Assembly (NCBI GenBank): GCA_963969495.1
Contig: OZ018318.1
Coordinates: 94,951,413-95,015,412, forward strand
Direction: 5' to 3'
DNA: 64,000 bases
From: Ceratothoa steindachneri
Taxonomy: Eukaryota; Arthropoda; Malacostraca; Isopoda; Cymothoidae
Below, piece by piece: positions 14,263 to 23,964 of the stretch (its first letter is position 1; each line of letters opens with the position of its first letter). The notes beneath the pieces are model-generated. The model made no database searches. It was not told where the DNA came from and saw nothing but the letters and a program-made list of their open reading frames with translations. Both the position numbers and the translations under genes were made by a program.

Positions 14263-14786
14263 CGTGGATACCTCAAAATTTAAGGGGGGGGGGGATTAAA
14301 TTTAGCCATATTATTGCTTACTTGACAGACTATGCTCCACCGAGTTTAGTATGATAGGCAGGAGAGAGAACCAACGCGGAATTAAGAGGTACCAACGGCA
14401 ACAAATAACCACCGCATCCGGTATACTTTAGTCACTGAGAGATAAAAGGCGTTTTTATTTGAAAGTAACAGAGCTCATGAGAACAGGAAATTAGTAGAGG
14501 GTACAATGTCTGTTAACAGCGACACAAAGTGTATGGAAAAGTTTTCCCACTGAACTATTCTGAAAGTATTTTCAAACACCGATAAACACCCATGGTTGAT
14601 AAGATATCTCTGAACTTCGCTGTATTGTATTAGTTTTAATACTGAAAGAATGAAGTTTGATGATGCTGTTGCATAGCTGTATGTGTTAGAAAATATGTCA
14701 ATGTAGTTTTTGTCAAATCCTTATATCTCTTTATAACTAGATTGATGGTTCATTCAAACTGTAGGGATGACCTTTAGAGAGGTTTA
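14263..14786. other. No gene recognised
   Basis: Unique-looking sequence with a poly(G) run near 14284-14293. It may include the lost 5' part of the mariner relic, but no motif supports that. Confidence 0.55.
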
Positions 14787-17294
14787 AGGAAGCTTAGGCG
14801 GGCGTTGCGGCTTCGGAGGCGGGAGGCCCTCATTTCGAGGAACCACCGTCTCCGAGCCACTCGCAACACCTCTAGGCATGAGCGAAGGAGCCGAAGCTCC
14901 TTTGTGCTGTCTTCATTGTGGAAGACAGCTTTAGGAACCCCGGAAGATGGCCTGGCGACCAGCTACAGGGGTGTTGCCCCTTGTCTGTCTAACGACTCGG
15001 TGGAGGCGCGTGGCCGTTTCACCTTGCGGGAAACGGTCACGCTGGGGGAAGAGGGGGGAGCTCTGGTTTTAGCAAGGGCTGTGTAGGAACCATTTTGCCG
15101 CCAGCTTTACCAGAAGAGCACCGGGGTTGAGTAGAGCTTGCAGAAGGGCTCCGAATATGCGCAAAAACACCCGTGCTCGTTGGCCTGTATTGGCCAGGAT
15201 CAGAGAGTGCCTTTCTAACTATTGAGGCATATGACGTCCCAGGCAGAGCCGGGCGCGCCAGAAGCAAGTCCTTAGCCTCGTGGAATAAGAGTCGATCCTG
15301 AGCTTGAACGGCCAGGATTTCTTTTTCGGGGAGATATGCACCACATTGCTTCAAAGAAGCAGGGTGTGGCTCTCCGCAATTAACACACTTGGCCACACAT
15401 GATTTAGACTTATCGTGTGCGGCCTTGAAGCAATTTACACACACTTCGGGTGACCCCGACTTTGCACAGTAATAGCACCGCCGCGGCAGTGGCCCAAATG
15501 CCTTCACGCGGTAGCGGTACCAACCAGCACGCACCGACTCAGGGAGCTTGTCACAGTCGAACGTGACGAAGAGTGTAGGGGTGGGTCTCCGGGCCCCTCC
15601 CTGTTTTCTCATCACACGTTCGACCTTGACCGCCCCATGGTCAGCCAGCTCTAAGGTTATGTCTTCTATGGAGTAGTCAACAAGTTACTTTGCATAAACT
15701 AGTCCTTCCACAAATTTCATAGTAGAGTGCGGCGTCACACTCTTTGCCTCCTCAGCGGGATTCGCCGCATTCGCCAGAAGGCTCCCGTCTGAGAAACGGG
15801 TCACCTCCGGCTCTCTTCCAATTGCACTAGCTAATACTCTCGTCTGATGCATCATCTTGCCCTTGGCAAACATGGAGCCATCAGTGGATCGAATAACAAG
15901 GAAGCTTTTGAAGCCAGCGGGCTCAAAAACGACAGGTAACCTCTGAATGAAGGGCCCCGATGTCATCGAGGCTCCGCCCTGTGCACTTTTGGTCTTAGTC
16001 AGAGGCTCCGCAACCGGGGGAGGGGCAGAGGGACCGGATGTGCCGATTTTGGCTTGGTCGCTTGCCAAAGTGGCAGCAGACCCATCCGTCCCCGTAGCCC
16101 CTGCGGATGGAGAGGAGCCCCGAGTCTTCTTTGTCTTTTTAGTCTTTTTCTTTTCCTTTTTGGAGAAAAAGGGGGCGAATGAACCCACTTCTCACCTCCG
16201 CGGGAAGGAGCCCCCAGACCAGATGGGCCGGCCTCAGCCAGGTCCTTCTCCGAAATGGAGAAGATCCTGGGGGTCCAGTTGACCATCCCTTTCAAGGACA
16301 TGGCAGGTCCCCTTAACAGCGTCACCAGTCTTGTTTGGAAAGGCACAAGCCTTGACCCAGGCAAGGTTTAAAATTCTTGCCAGCAGGTCTTTTCAGGGAA
16401 GCGACCGAAGGGGCCTGGCTTCCCTCTCCCCCCCTAAGGGGGTTTGCCCTACCGAGCTGCTTCGATGTGGAGCGGCTGGCTACGGGGTACCTGCTCGCTT
16501 TCTTGGCAGTGCCCTTGGAAAGAAGAGAGGGGACTGCCACTGGAAAGAGGGAGGTGCCCGAAAGCACCTCCAGAGAAGGGGGTGAGGGAGAGTCTCCTAC
16601 ACCCATAGGCAAAGGAGAGGAGTGAGCCTCCTCTCTGGTTAGAGAGATACGGAGGGTCTCTTGCGCAAGCACAGGGGGGTGATCTCCATTTTTTTGGTGG
16701 AGCCACCCGAGGGCGGCTTCGTTGATGTTACAGGGAAAGTTGAGTGTTGTTTTTTTTATATTCATCATTGTGCATGGTGACCCTATTTGTATCATGGGAC
16801 GCAATTGCGCATCACCTCTCGCAGTAGCCCGCACTGCAAGAGGTGCTTACAGGCCAGGCAGACCCAGGCGCTGCCATTTGAGACCACCCCTCCCGCCTGG
16901 TGGCGTGACAGTCTATCGGCATGGCGGTTCCACCTTGGAGAAGGCGTAAAAAAAGATAGATTGTGAAGAGGAGAGGAAAATGGATGTGAGGAAGTTATGG
17001 GTGGGGATGAAGCAGGTTGTTAAAAACAAACCACCCAAGACCAGAGCTCAGGGGTTAGGGAACATTGTCCCCTACCCCCTCAGCCCCGATCTGGACGGTT
17101 GGCTGAGAAGGTCAGCATCTATCCTTTGAAATTAGAGGCTGACCAGAGAAAGTTGGGGAGAGGTTGTATGAAAAGCAAGGGAACAAGTGTTTTGAAGGAA
17201 GGAGAAGAGGCTAAGCTGGGGTCGGATAGGGGGCTGAGTCCCGTCAGCACGGCGGCCAGGATGGCAAATCGCCGTGCCCCTTACGGGAAACGAA
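14787..17294 (-). mobile_element. Family N non-LTR element, 5' half only
   Basis: The block is closely similar to 48320-51113 of the inner full-length element. It begins inside the ORF1 tail (CTTAGGCGGGCGTTGCGG at about 14795) and ends with the typical 5' terminus (CGCCGTGCCCCTTACGGG at about 17277-17291). It holds ORF1 and the 5' UTR but neither ORF2 nor the 3' end. Non-LTR copies are normally 5'-truncated, so losing the 3' side instead points to a later deletion or rearrangement rather than an insertion defect. Confidence 0.85.
15037..16834 (-). pseudogene. Family N ORF1 (gag-like), broken
   Basis: Open blocks 16322-16834, 15999-16364, 15685-16188 and 15037-15615 on the minus strand correspond in order to the ORF1 of the inner element: a Pro/Ser-rich N-terminus, a Lys-rich stretch (KKEKKKTKKTKKT), an RRM-like region (FLVIRSTDGSMFAKG, TRFSDGSLLANAANP) and CCHC knuckles. 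The first knuckle is damaged: CYYC runs directly into AKSGSPEVC, an in-frame loss of 12 residues that removes its His and last Cys. The second and third knuckles (CVNCFKAAHDKSKSC, CVNCGEPHPASLKQC) remain. Frameshifts separate the blocks, so no full protein can be made. Confidence 0.85.
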
Positions 17295-20027
17295 CTATTA
17301 AGGTTATCTAGCCGATCATTATTTTTTTGTTTAATACTCTTTTGAAATCTATAGTTTTTCTTTAATGCAATTCTTGTAAATAGAAGACTTAATAGCCACA
17401 ACTTCAAAAGAGCTGTTTTTATATTATTGTGTCTCAAGGTTTTTTTTGATATACTTTCAAAAGAGAAGAACATCTTAACTCTTTCTGGGGTAATTTTTTA
17501 TAGCTAAGGTATCTTTTCCCGAAAATTTAAGAATATTTATTATTTATCAACGCCAGGTGTCTTATAAAACGTTTTGGCGTTTTAGAATAAAACAAGGAAC
17601 GCTAACAAGAAAGGGGCGTCGAAACGTAATGAAAATCACGCACTCTTTGGTTGATATTGAAAGTTTATTAATCCAATGGTAATAATAATTGGAATCAATG
17701 TCCCAAGCGACTAATATATCCGTTTTACAATCGAAAATTTTCAGGTGTAAATTAAATAGATTGCAAAAATGAGTTTGCAAATGTGTTATTAAAGTTTGGA
17801 ATCTATATTCTCTTGTAGCCAAAACAAAGGGGCAAACATTATTCTTACACAGAACTACATAAAACAATGTCCCACACATTATATTCTAAAAAATAAACCT
17901 ATATATTTCTTATAAAAATTAATATACGATTTTTTTCTAATCAACAAAATTCATATTTGTGCATATTGAAACCACATTAAAACTAACCATAATTTTGTTG
18001 CCTAAAACAACCATTCTAAATGTGCTCAGAAAATCTCCAAGGATTTTAATAATAGACGCCTATATATATATTTCTCCCAATAGGAGACGATAATAGCAGG
18101 CAATTTCGACGGGGGCTTAATAGAAACACCTACATATAAATAATGATCAGAAAAACAAGGTATACCGTATTTCGGGAAGCAGGTAAATATAAAAGACAAG
18201 AAATCTTCCTTAAATTTTGTTGGTTTTTAAAGGAATTTGATTTCATTTTAGAATAAATAATTTTCTAAGAAAAAAAAATCATAATTTTAATGAAAAAAGT
18301 ATTCGGTACCATAAGCTAATGGCCCTTATCGGATTTAAGAAACAATAATATCTTTGTTACTTTTAAATTTAATATTTCAATTGAATAACTTTTAAGAGGT
18401 TATCTTCTACTTTCTATGCTTGTTTAAAAGTTCCTTAATGAGAAAACCTTTTAGAGTGAATAGGTTAAGCTTAAGTATATAAAGGAACTTATAAATTTAA
18501 ACAATTGCAAACAACGAAATTTAAAAGAGAAGTTGAAACAAGAGTCAAAATCTAATATAGCAAAATTACTAAGATAAATATAAAAAGATATTGATGACAT
18601 CAATCACTCTACTGCGCATTGTACTCTCGCGGCTCTTTTAGTATTCTTCATTAATGTTATTGGCTTGCAAAGAATGAGAACTTGCTTATCGAAATATATC
18701 GTTAACCTCTTGATTTCCCTGTTTAATTGAATATTTTATTAATGAATCAGTGGTTAATTCTGAAATTTATATAGATGTCTTCTGTTTTGCTATAAATTGC
18801 AATGATGATTGTCATAGGGCAATGAGTATAAAACCTAGTACTTAAGGTTTAGGGTTGACCCAGAAAACCTCATCCAAAGATAAGGCTACATAGGTAAGTG
18901 CAGCGGTCTGGATTGGATATCAAACTAAGGCCGTTTGGTGAACAATGAAGATATTTCATTTATTGATAACACTTTTAATTTTGTTAAAAATACAAAATGG
19001 GATAAATGAAGGATCGAAAGTGCTGCTTGGTAAATGGGCACCAAACTTTCAATTTAAGAGTAGTTATGAAGGACTTCATGAGAGGTAAAAGAGCTTTGCT
19101 TTTTCCACAAATATTTTTTAATATCAGAAAAAATAATTGGTAAATCCTTGTCTACACCCACTTATCCTGTTTGATTATCCAAAGGACCATATAATCCTGG
19201 AAATGCTTCATCTTAACACCATCAAAATAGAGTAAGCTAGATAGGATTTTTACGAGAAAATGCCAAAAGGGTAGAGTTGACATTCGCTTGTCAGACTTTA
19301 ATCTCTAGTGTCTTCTATTCTTTTTATAATTATCTAACAATGTTACCGATCTAAGGTTTTAAACACAAATTATTTGAAACGACCAACAGAGTAAAATGGA
19401 ACGGATCCAAATTGCCCCTATAAAAGTTGAAAATCATATTGCCTGAGATTTTCTTGCATTTATTTGTAAAAGGATCCCGTCAAAAATGTGTACAATTGAG
19501 AACTACTCTAATATGAGATTCACTAACCGCTCTTTCCTCACTTCAAAAGATAAGTAATATCACCTAATTAGATAATAGTGTGAGTGCCCATGTAGAATAT
19601 TATGTGTGGTGTCAGCAGGAACGGCAATCCATTCTAATATCTCTGACAAGCGCAAACTACATACAGTGAGACTGGGGTTTATTTATTCTATACATTTAAA
19701 TTTTGCCCTTTGTTTAACATCTTCATGACTATCTCTCATAACAGCGACTAGCTATGCAGGCCAGTTGAAAAACAGATTTAATTCATCCTTGTTTGAGGCA
19801 GGTTAGAGGATCCCCACCTGTCAATTGGTTCAAAGAGGAGAGTTGTTTTTTTACATGCTTGTACTCCTCCGGATCTTTAACTTTTCTAATGCGCCGATCA
19901 TTCTCTTCGCCTGTCAATTGTAATACGCACAATTTCCGAAAGCTGTGCCCTCCCTGCTAATGAATATTTGTCTACAAGGCGAAATTTGTGTCACTAATAA
20001 TATTTTCTCAGAACATCCGACACTCCA
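17295..20027. other. AT-rich region, no gene recognised
   Basis: About 2.7 kb of AT-rich sequence. A 105-codon open frame on the minus strand (17562-17879) has no motif I recognise, and I see no RNA gene or long repeat. It separates the family N fragment from the BEL/Pao element. Confidence 0.6.
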
Positions 20028-20533
20028 TGTCGGAAACTATGCCTTCTGACATACATAATATAATATAATATAATTTTAACTCATATTATATGTTTACGAA
20101 ATATTTGTCGTTTATTTTAGCATCTTGTTAATAGCGGATTATAATTCTCTTCTTTTAATCTATACCGGTTGGTGAATTTAATACGTTTAGCTATGTAGAT
20201 TATATCGGGAAACAATCTTTAGATTCTTATTGTTCACTTGAATTCAACCCATGTGGGTCACTGTAATATCGCTTTCACTGTAAGGACCTTGTGCTTTTTC
20301 TATCGTAATTTTTCCCTTGTAATATTCCTATGATATTACTATTGATTGCCGCTTATGCGACAAGTGAACCTGGAAATAGACTCAAAATAATTTGGGTGCA
20401 ATTATTGTGGTTAATTTTAATATACTTTAATTTCCAACCCCAAAATGGTGCTATAAATAGATTTAGCAAAGTAATCTCTTCGCTTAGTGGGTACAATAAA
20501 GTCTCTAATTAATCTTAGACAGCTTAATTTACA
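20028..20533 (+). repeat. 5' LTR of the BEL/Pao element
   Basis: Begins TGTCGGAAACTATGCCTTCT and ends TTAATTTACA. It aligns along its length with 34623-35156, including the shared blocks CCTTCTGACATA, GGATTGTAATTCTCTT-like sequence, TTTCCAACCC and CAATAAAGTSTCTAATTAAT. The AATAAA in the last block is a plausible polyadenylation signal in the R region. Confidence 0.8.
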
Positions 20534-20552
20534 ATTGTGCCAAATATTCTGG
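20534..20552 (+). other. Possible primer-binding site
   Basis: Directly after the 5' LTR the sequence reads ATTGTGCCAAATATTCTGG, similar in layout to tRNA primer sites of BEL/Pao elements (a GTGCC core a few bases after the LTR). No tRNA was matched, so the call rests on position. Confidence 0.3.
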
Positions 20553-20891
20553 AAACAATTTCGCTTACTAAGGTAGGTAATGGTGAAAGAACGGAACCCT
20601 CCAATTTGGTTAAAAACATCCATTCCTTAACCAAGGAGACGGCTCTCGATGTAGTCAGCCTTAAAACAGATTTAAAACCCTTAGAGTATTATTTCCCAAA
20701 CGATTGCTCCCAAACGATGAAATTGGAGAGGGTTGGAATAATAATGATAACATTGCTAAATAAATTTTCAATGATTGTGAGGTAAATAGAGAATTTAGAT
20801 CATTCAGAACGAAAGATGAAGATTGCGTGAAATCTATGTATAGGCTCAGGAGTGGAAAGAGTTACTTCCGACTTCACCCAAAGAGATTAAC

Positions 20892-21130
20892 CTACCTAAA
20901 ATTAATCTGCCAATTTTTGTTGGAAACGTGGCTCAATGGAGGATTTTTATAATATTTATTACAATACTATTCATATCCTAGAAATCTCAAATGCCCAAAT
21001 CTTTGCATACCTACTTGGCCAACTAAAGAGATCGAGAGGGCTTTACCAGATCTTGTGATCAGTATCTCGATTCATATAAGTTACTGAAAAAGACATATGG
21101 GGAATAAAGAGTAATATTGCAATCTACTGT
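20892..21130 (+). pseudogene. BEL/Pao gag remnant (DUF1759-like)
   Basis: The plus strand reads LPKINLPIFVGNVAQW at 20892-20939. After a frame change it reads FYNIYYNTIH and SNAQIFAYLLGQLK, then LDSYKLLKKTYG near 21080. This matches the LPKLELPTF-G-W--F--F, KF-YL-SLL-GEA and A---L--RYG pattern of the BEL/Pao gag domain DUF1759. At least two frameshifts and a stop break it. The preceding open stretch 20537-20785 may be the gag N-terminus. The MITE-like element at 21716 follows before the protease remnant. Confidence 0.6.
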
Positions 21131-21715
21131 GCATGATATCCTTGACTTATACGAACCCCAAATTAACTCTGTCCGTTCGATTGTTTTGCGCGGCTTATGA
21201 ATGCAACTACCCCCCTCCCCCACTTAAGTAACCAAATACACAGGTCTAACAAACAAGATTAGCAACTATTGGGAATGAAAGATTCTGTAACATTTTAGAG
21301 AAAAAAATACAACAGTATTTTAGATCAGAAGAGCATAAAAGTGGAGAGAGTCGCCAGGAGAAATGTGGGCCTATTAGTGGTGAAAGGACTTGTGTGTCTA
21401 CCTTTCAATCAAGTCAAGAGCTTTTTCAGAGTAAAGGTCAAACTAAATGGGAAATTTTCAAAAGGTAAATTCTCTAAATCATTCGAGCACTTTCCAATGT
21501 TCGCTATGTAATGGGAAACATTAATGTGTACGATTGTTTGGACTAACGAAAACCAGAACAAAAATTAGAACATGCTAATTTTTTAAGGTTATGCACAAAT
21601 TATTTGCGATTGGGAAATAAAAATCAAAATTTTCTATCAAAATATCTTTCTAACATGCAATAATCCTTATCATTATTGCATGTGTTTCTTTCATATTAAA
21701 TTCGATAATACTTTA

Positions 21716-22401
21716 GTTTATAGGAGCACGCTAGGGGCGCTTTTTCCGGGCTACAGTTTTTGGATACAATTAATGCCATAAGCTCCGTACGTTTATCGAA
21801 ATTATAAAGACGATAGCACCGCCTACTTTAGGCTATTTCCGCCTAAAATTAACATTTATAGTTTTTTTCGAAATATTCCTAATTCGAAAGGCTAACATCA
21901 GATTTATATGCAAAAGGCGATTGCTAAATATCGGCGGTGCTATCGTCGTCCTAAATTACTTAATAAGTTATCACTGCACGGCAAAAGCTAATTTATAATT
22001 GAGCTGCGCTTCTTTTCCTTACGTGTTGCAAATCTTCGCTTCGATTCGAAGAGCAACGAAGCGCCACTATTACACGAAGAAGTCATGACGAAACTGTCAA
22101 AGTTTTCTGAGCGGGTCCTATTTCTAGACAAGATTCTGCAAGCAATTTTATCTTAAACAAAATAACTAAATAGGTACACGAAACCCCCCCAAAACAACAT
22201 GACGAATAATAGAAAAAATCATTACCTTACTAATTAATATAATCGAGTAGAAGTGCAGTCACTTACTAAATAATAAAGAATATAGACCCCAAAACTAATA
22301 CCAAAACAAATACAACGCCGTGATTGGCCACATACGAGGCTATCGTCATAAGGCCTAAATTGTAGCCCAGAAATAGCGCCCTCTATCAATCCCCCATAAA
22401 C
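21716..22401. mobile_element. MITE-like element with ~40-bp terminal inverted repeats
   Basis: The left end (GTTTATAGGAGC...AGGGGCGCTTTTTCCGGGCTACAG, 21716-21756) is mirrored by the right end (22361-22401), whose reverse complement begins GTTTATGGGGG and includes AGGGCGCTATTTCTGGGCTA. Inside, GACGATAGCACCGCC at 21809-21823 is perfectly inverted at 21935-21949. No transposase frame is present, so this is a non-autonomous foldback or MITE. It lies between gag and protease of the BEL/Pao element and therefore inserted later. No clear target duplication was found. Confidence 0.6.
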
Positions 22402-22500
22402 ACAGGTGTTACCGTAAATTTTAAGGTATAAATGAAACAAAGGCTTCGACTTCCAACCTTAGTGTGGTTTGTAACGTTATTCGTTGCATATCTTGATTTA

Positions 22501-22600
22501 GTAGGTTCGCATGGAAACACTAAGATCAAATTAATTATTGATCAAGGTTCTCGAAAAACTTTATATGAACTGAATTGGTCAGACTTAAATTTAAATTAGG
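22501..22600 (+). pseudogene. BEL/Pao protease remnant
   Basis: At 22522-22560 the plus strand reads KIKLIIDQGSRKT, followed by LYELNWSDLN. BEL/Pao proteases have a retropepsin active site of the form LDSGSQRSFI or LIDQGSQRS, so this position in the element and the DQGS motif fit the aspartic protease. The rest of the domain is unreadable because of stops shortly after 22590. Confidence 0.5.
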
Positions 22601-22638
22601 GATGAGTGGTTTCGGTGACCTTGGAATAGATAAATTAT

Positions 22639-22726
22639 GAGAATTCCTTAATAGTATATGTAACGCTCCTGAAGAGGGTTGGGGAACTCCAGGAGCCTTC
22701 TCTAGCGAATTAAGGAATTCTTATTA
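22639..22726. repeat. Short dispersed repeat with nested palindromes, copy 1
   Basis: The unit CTCCTGAAGAGGGTTG...CTTCTCTAGCG-ATTAAGGAATTCTTATTA spans 22666-22726 and recurs at 22915-22974. Around copy 1, GAGAATTCCTTAATA (22639) pairs with ATTAAGGAATTCTTA (22709), and inside it GCTCCTG pairs with CAGGAGC, giving a double stem. No coding potential. Confidence 0.6.
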
Positions 22727-22914
22727 CCTCTAACTAACCGCATAGACTAGAAGGTTATTGTTTATTTATTCCCAAATTATAAAGGGCAAAGATCCAAGGG
22801 CAAATTTAACTTTTTCTTCATTTTCCGCTGAAGTTGAACATTAGCTTATACAAAAGGCTTTTGGAAATGTCTCATTTTAGAGAAAACGGTGGTATCCTTG
22901 TCGTATAAGTAATT

Positions 22915-22974
22915 CTCCTGAAGAGGGTTGATGAGCACCCAGGGCTTCTCTAGCGGATTAAGGAATTCTTATTA
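22915..22974. repeat. Short dispersed repeat, copy 2
   Basis: Second copy of the 60-bp unit, in the same orientation and with a handful of substitutions. The outer palindromic arm seen at copy 1 is not preserved on its left side. Confidence 0.6.
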
Positions 22975-23964
22975 TATATAACAGAGAATTTACCCACTTA
23001 CATACAAACAAAGATATCTCAAATTGCGAACGTACCGACAAACTCGAGAAAGAATAGACATTTCGAAAGAGGTAGGCTTAGGGGCAAAGGTCAAATGCGC
23101 GGTCAAGTCAAAAGAGGAAGAGGAGACCTTGATAAGAGGAGATTAAATATTCCTCGTAGTTTGTCACCTAATTCTAACGCTTGGTTGTCTTCAGTTTGAA
23201 ATGAATCGATTGTTTAGCTTAGGTTGTTTTTTCTTGTATATGAAAAGCTTCTAGAAAAAGTAGTTTTCAGCAATCTTGTTCGAAGTCAATAATTTTGGTG
23301 TTGTCTTCCATTTTGCTGCTGAGAACGGTTCCATGATTTTGACTTATGTAAGTTTGGGGGTTCCGTTATTTAGGTGATATTTCATTTATCTTGATAATTT
23401 TGTTTCCCTCATTCCAAAATATGAGTGAGGGAAGAGCTGATTGTCTCCTAATTTCCATTTATACTCTTTTATCAGATAGATCATTTGTTTAGGTTCCTAT
23501 ATTAGCCTCAAGTTGATTTACATAATGAGGCTGGCGTTGCGTTTAGATAGATGACATAGAGTTTACGATCTTTTTTGTTCTGTATTTGTAGGCTTTATTG
23601 ATCGGTTAATAATTTTATTTATTTCTTTTTCTTTGTTTGGTACACCGTGTTCATGGTGTTCTTGTAGAAGAGTTTTATGTTATTTTCATGTTATTAATTC
23701 CGGTCGTATGCTGATATGTTTTTTAATGTTATTATTTCCAGTCCTTTACTGCTGCGATATGTCAAACGCCTATTATATAGTAATAGTAAAGACTAAAAAT
23801 GATTAAAATTCAAGAGAGACTTCAAAGTGGCCCAACAAAGAGCTTGGATCCTTGTGAACACTGATGGAGACTCAAAATGAATCCGATTAGGCACTCTATT
23901 GTTAGATTGACGGAAGAATTCTGTGACGAAAGGTTTATGGTAGGCCTACTATGGTAAAAAAAAA
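22975..23964 (+). other. BEL/Pao interior, mostly unreadable
   Basis: Position implies protease-to-RT sequence. The only suggestive piece is near 23900-23955, where the plus strand reads TEEFCDERFMVGLLW, reminiscent of the V-G-YEVGLLW motif just ahead of the RT in BEL/Pao pol. An Arg/Gly/Lys-rich stretch near 23040-23150 is unassigned. Confidence 0.4.

Noticed and set aside
17562..17879. 105-codon minus-strand frame in AT-rich sequence
   Set aside because: No recognisable motif, no supporting context, and the composition is that of random AT-rich DNA.
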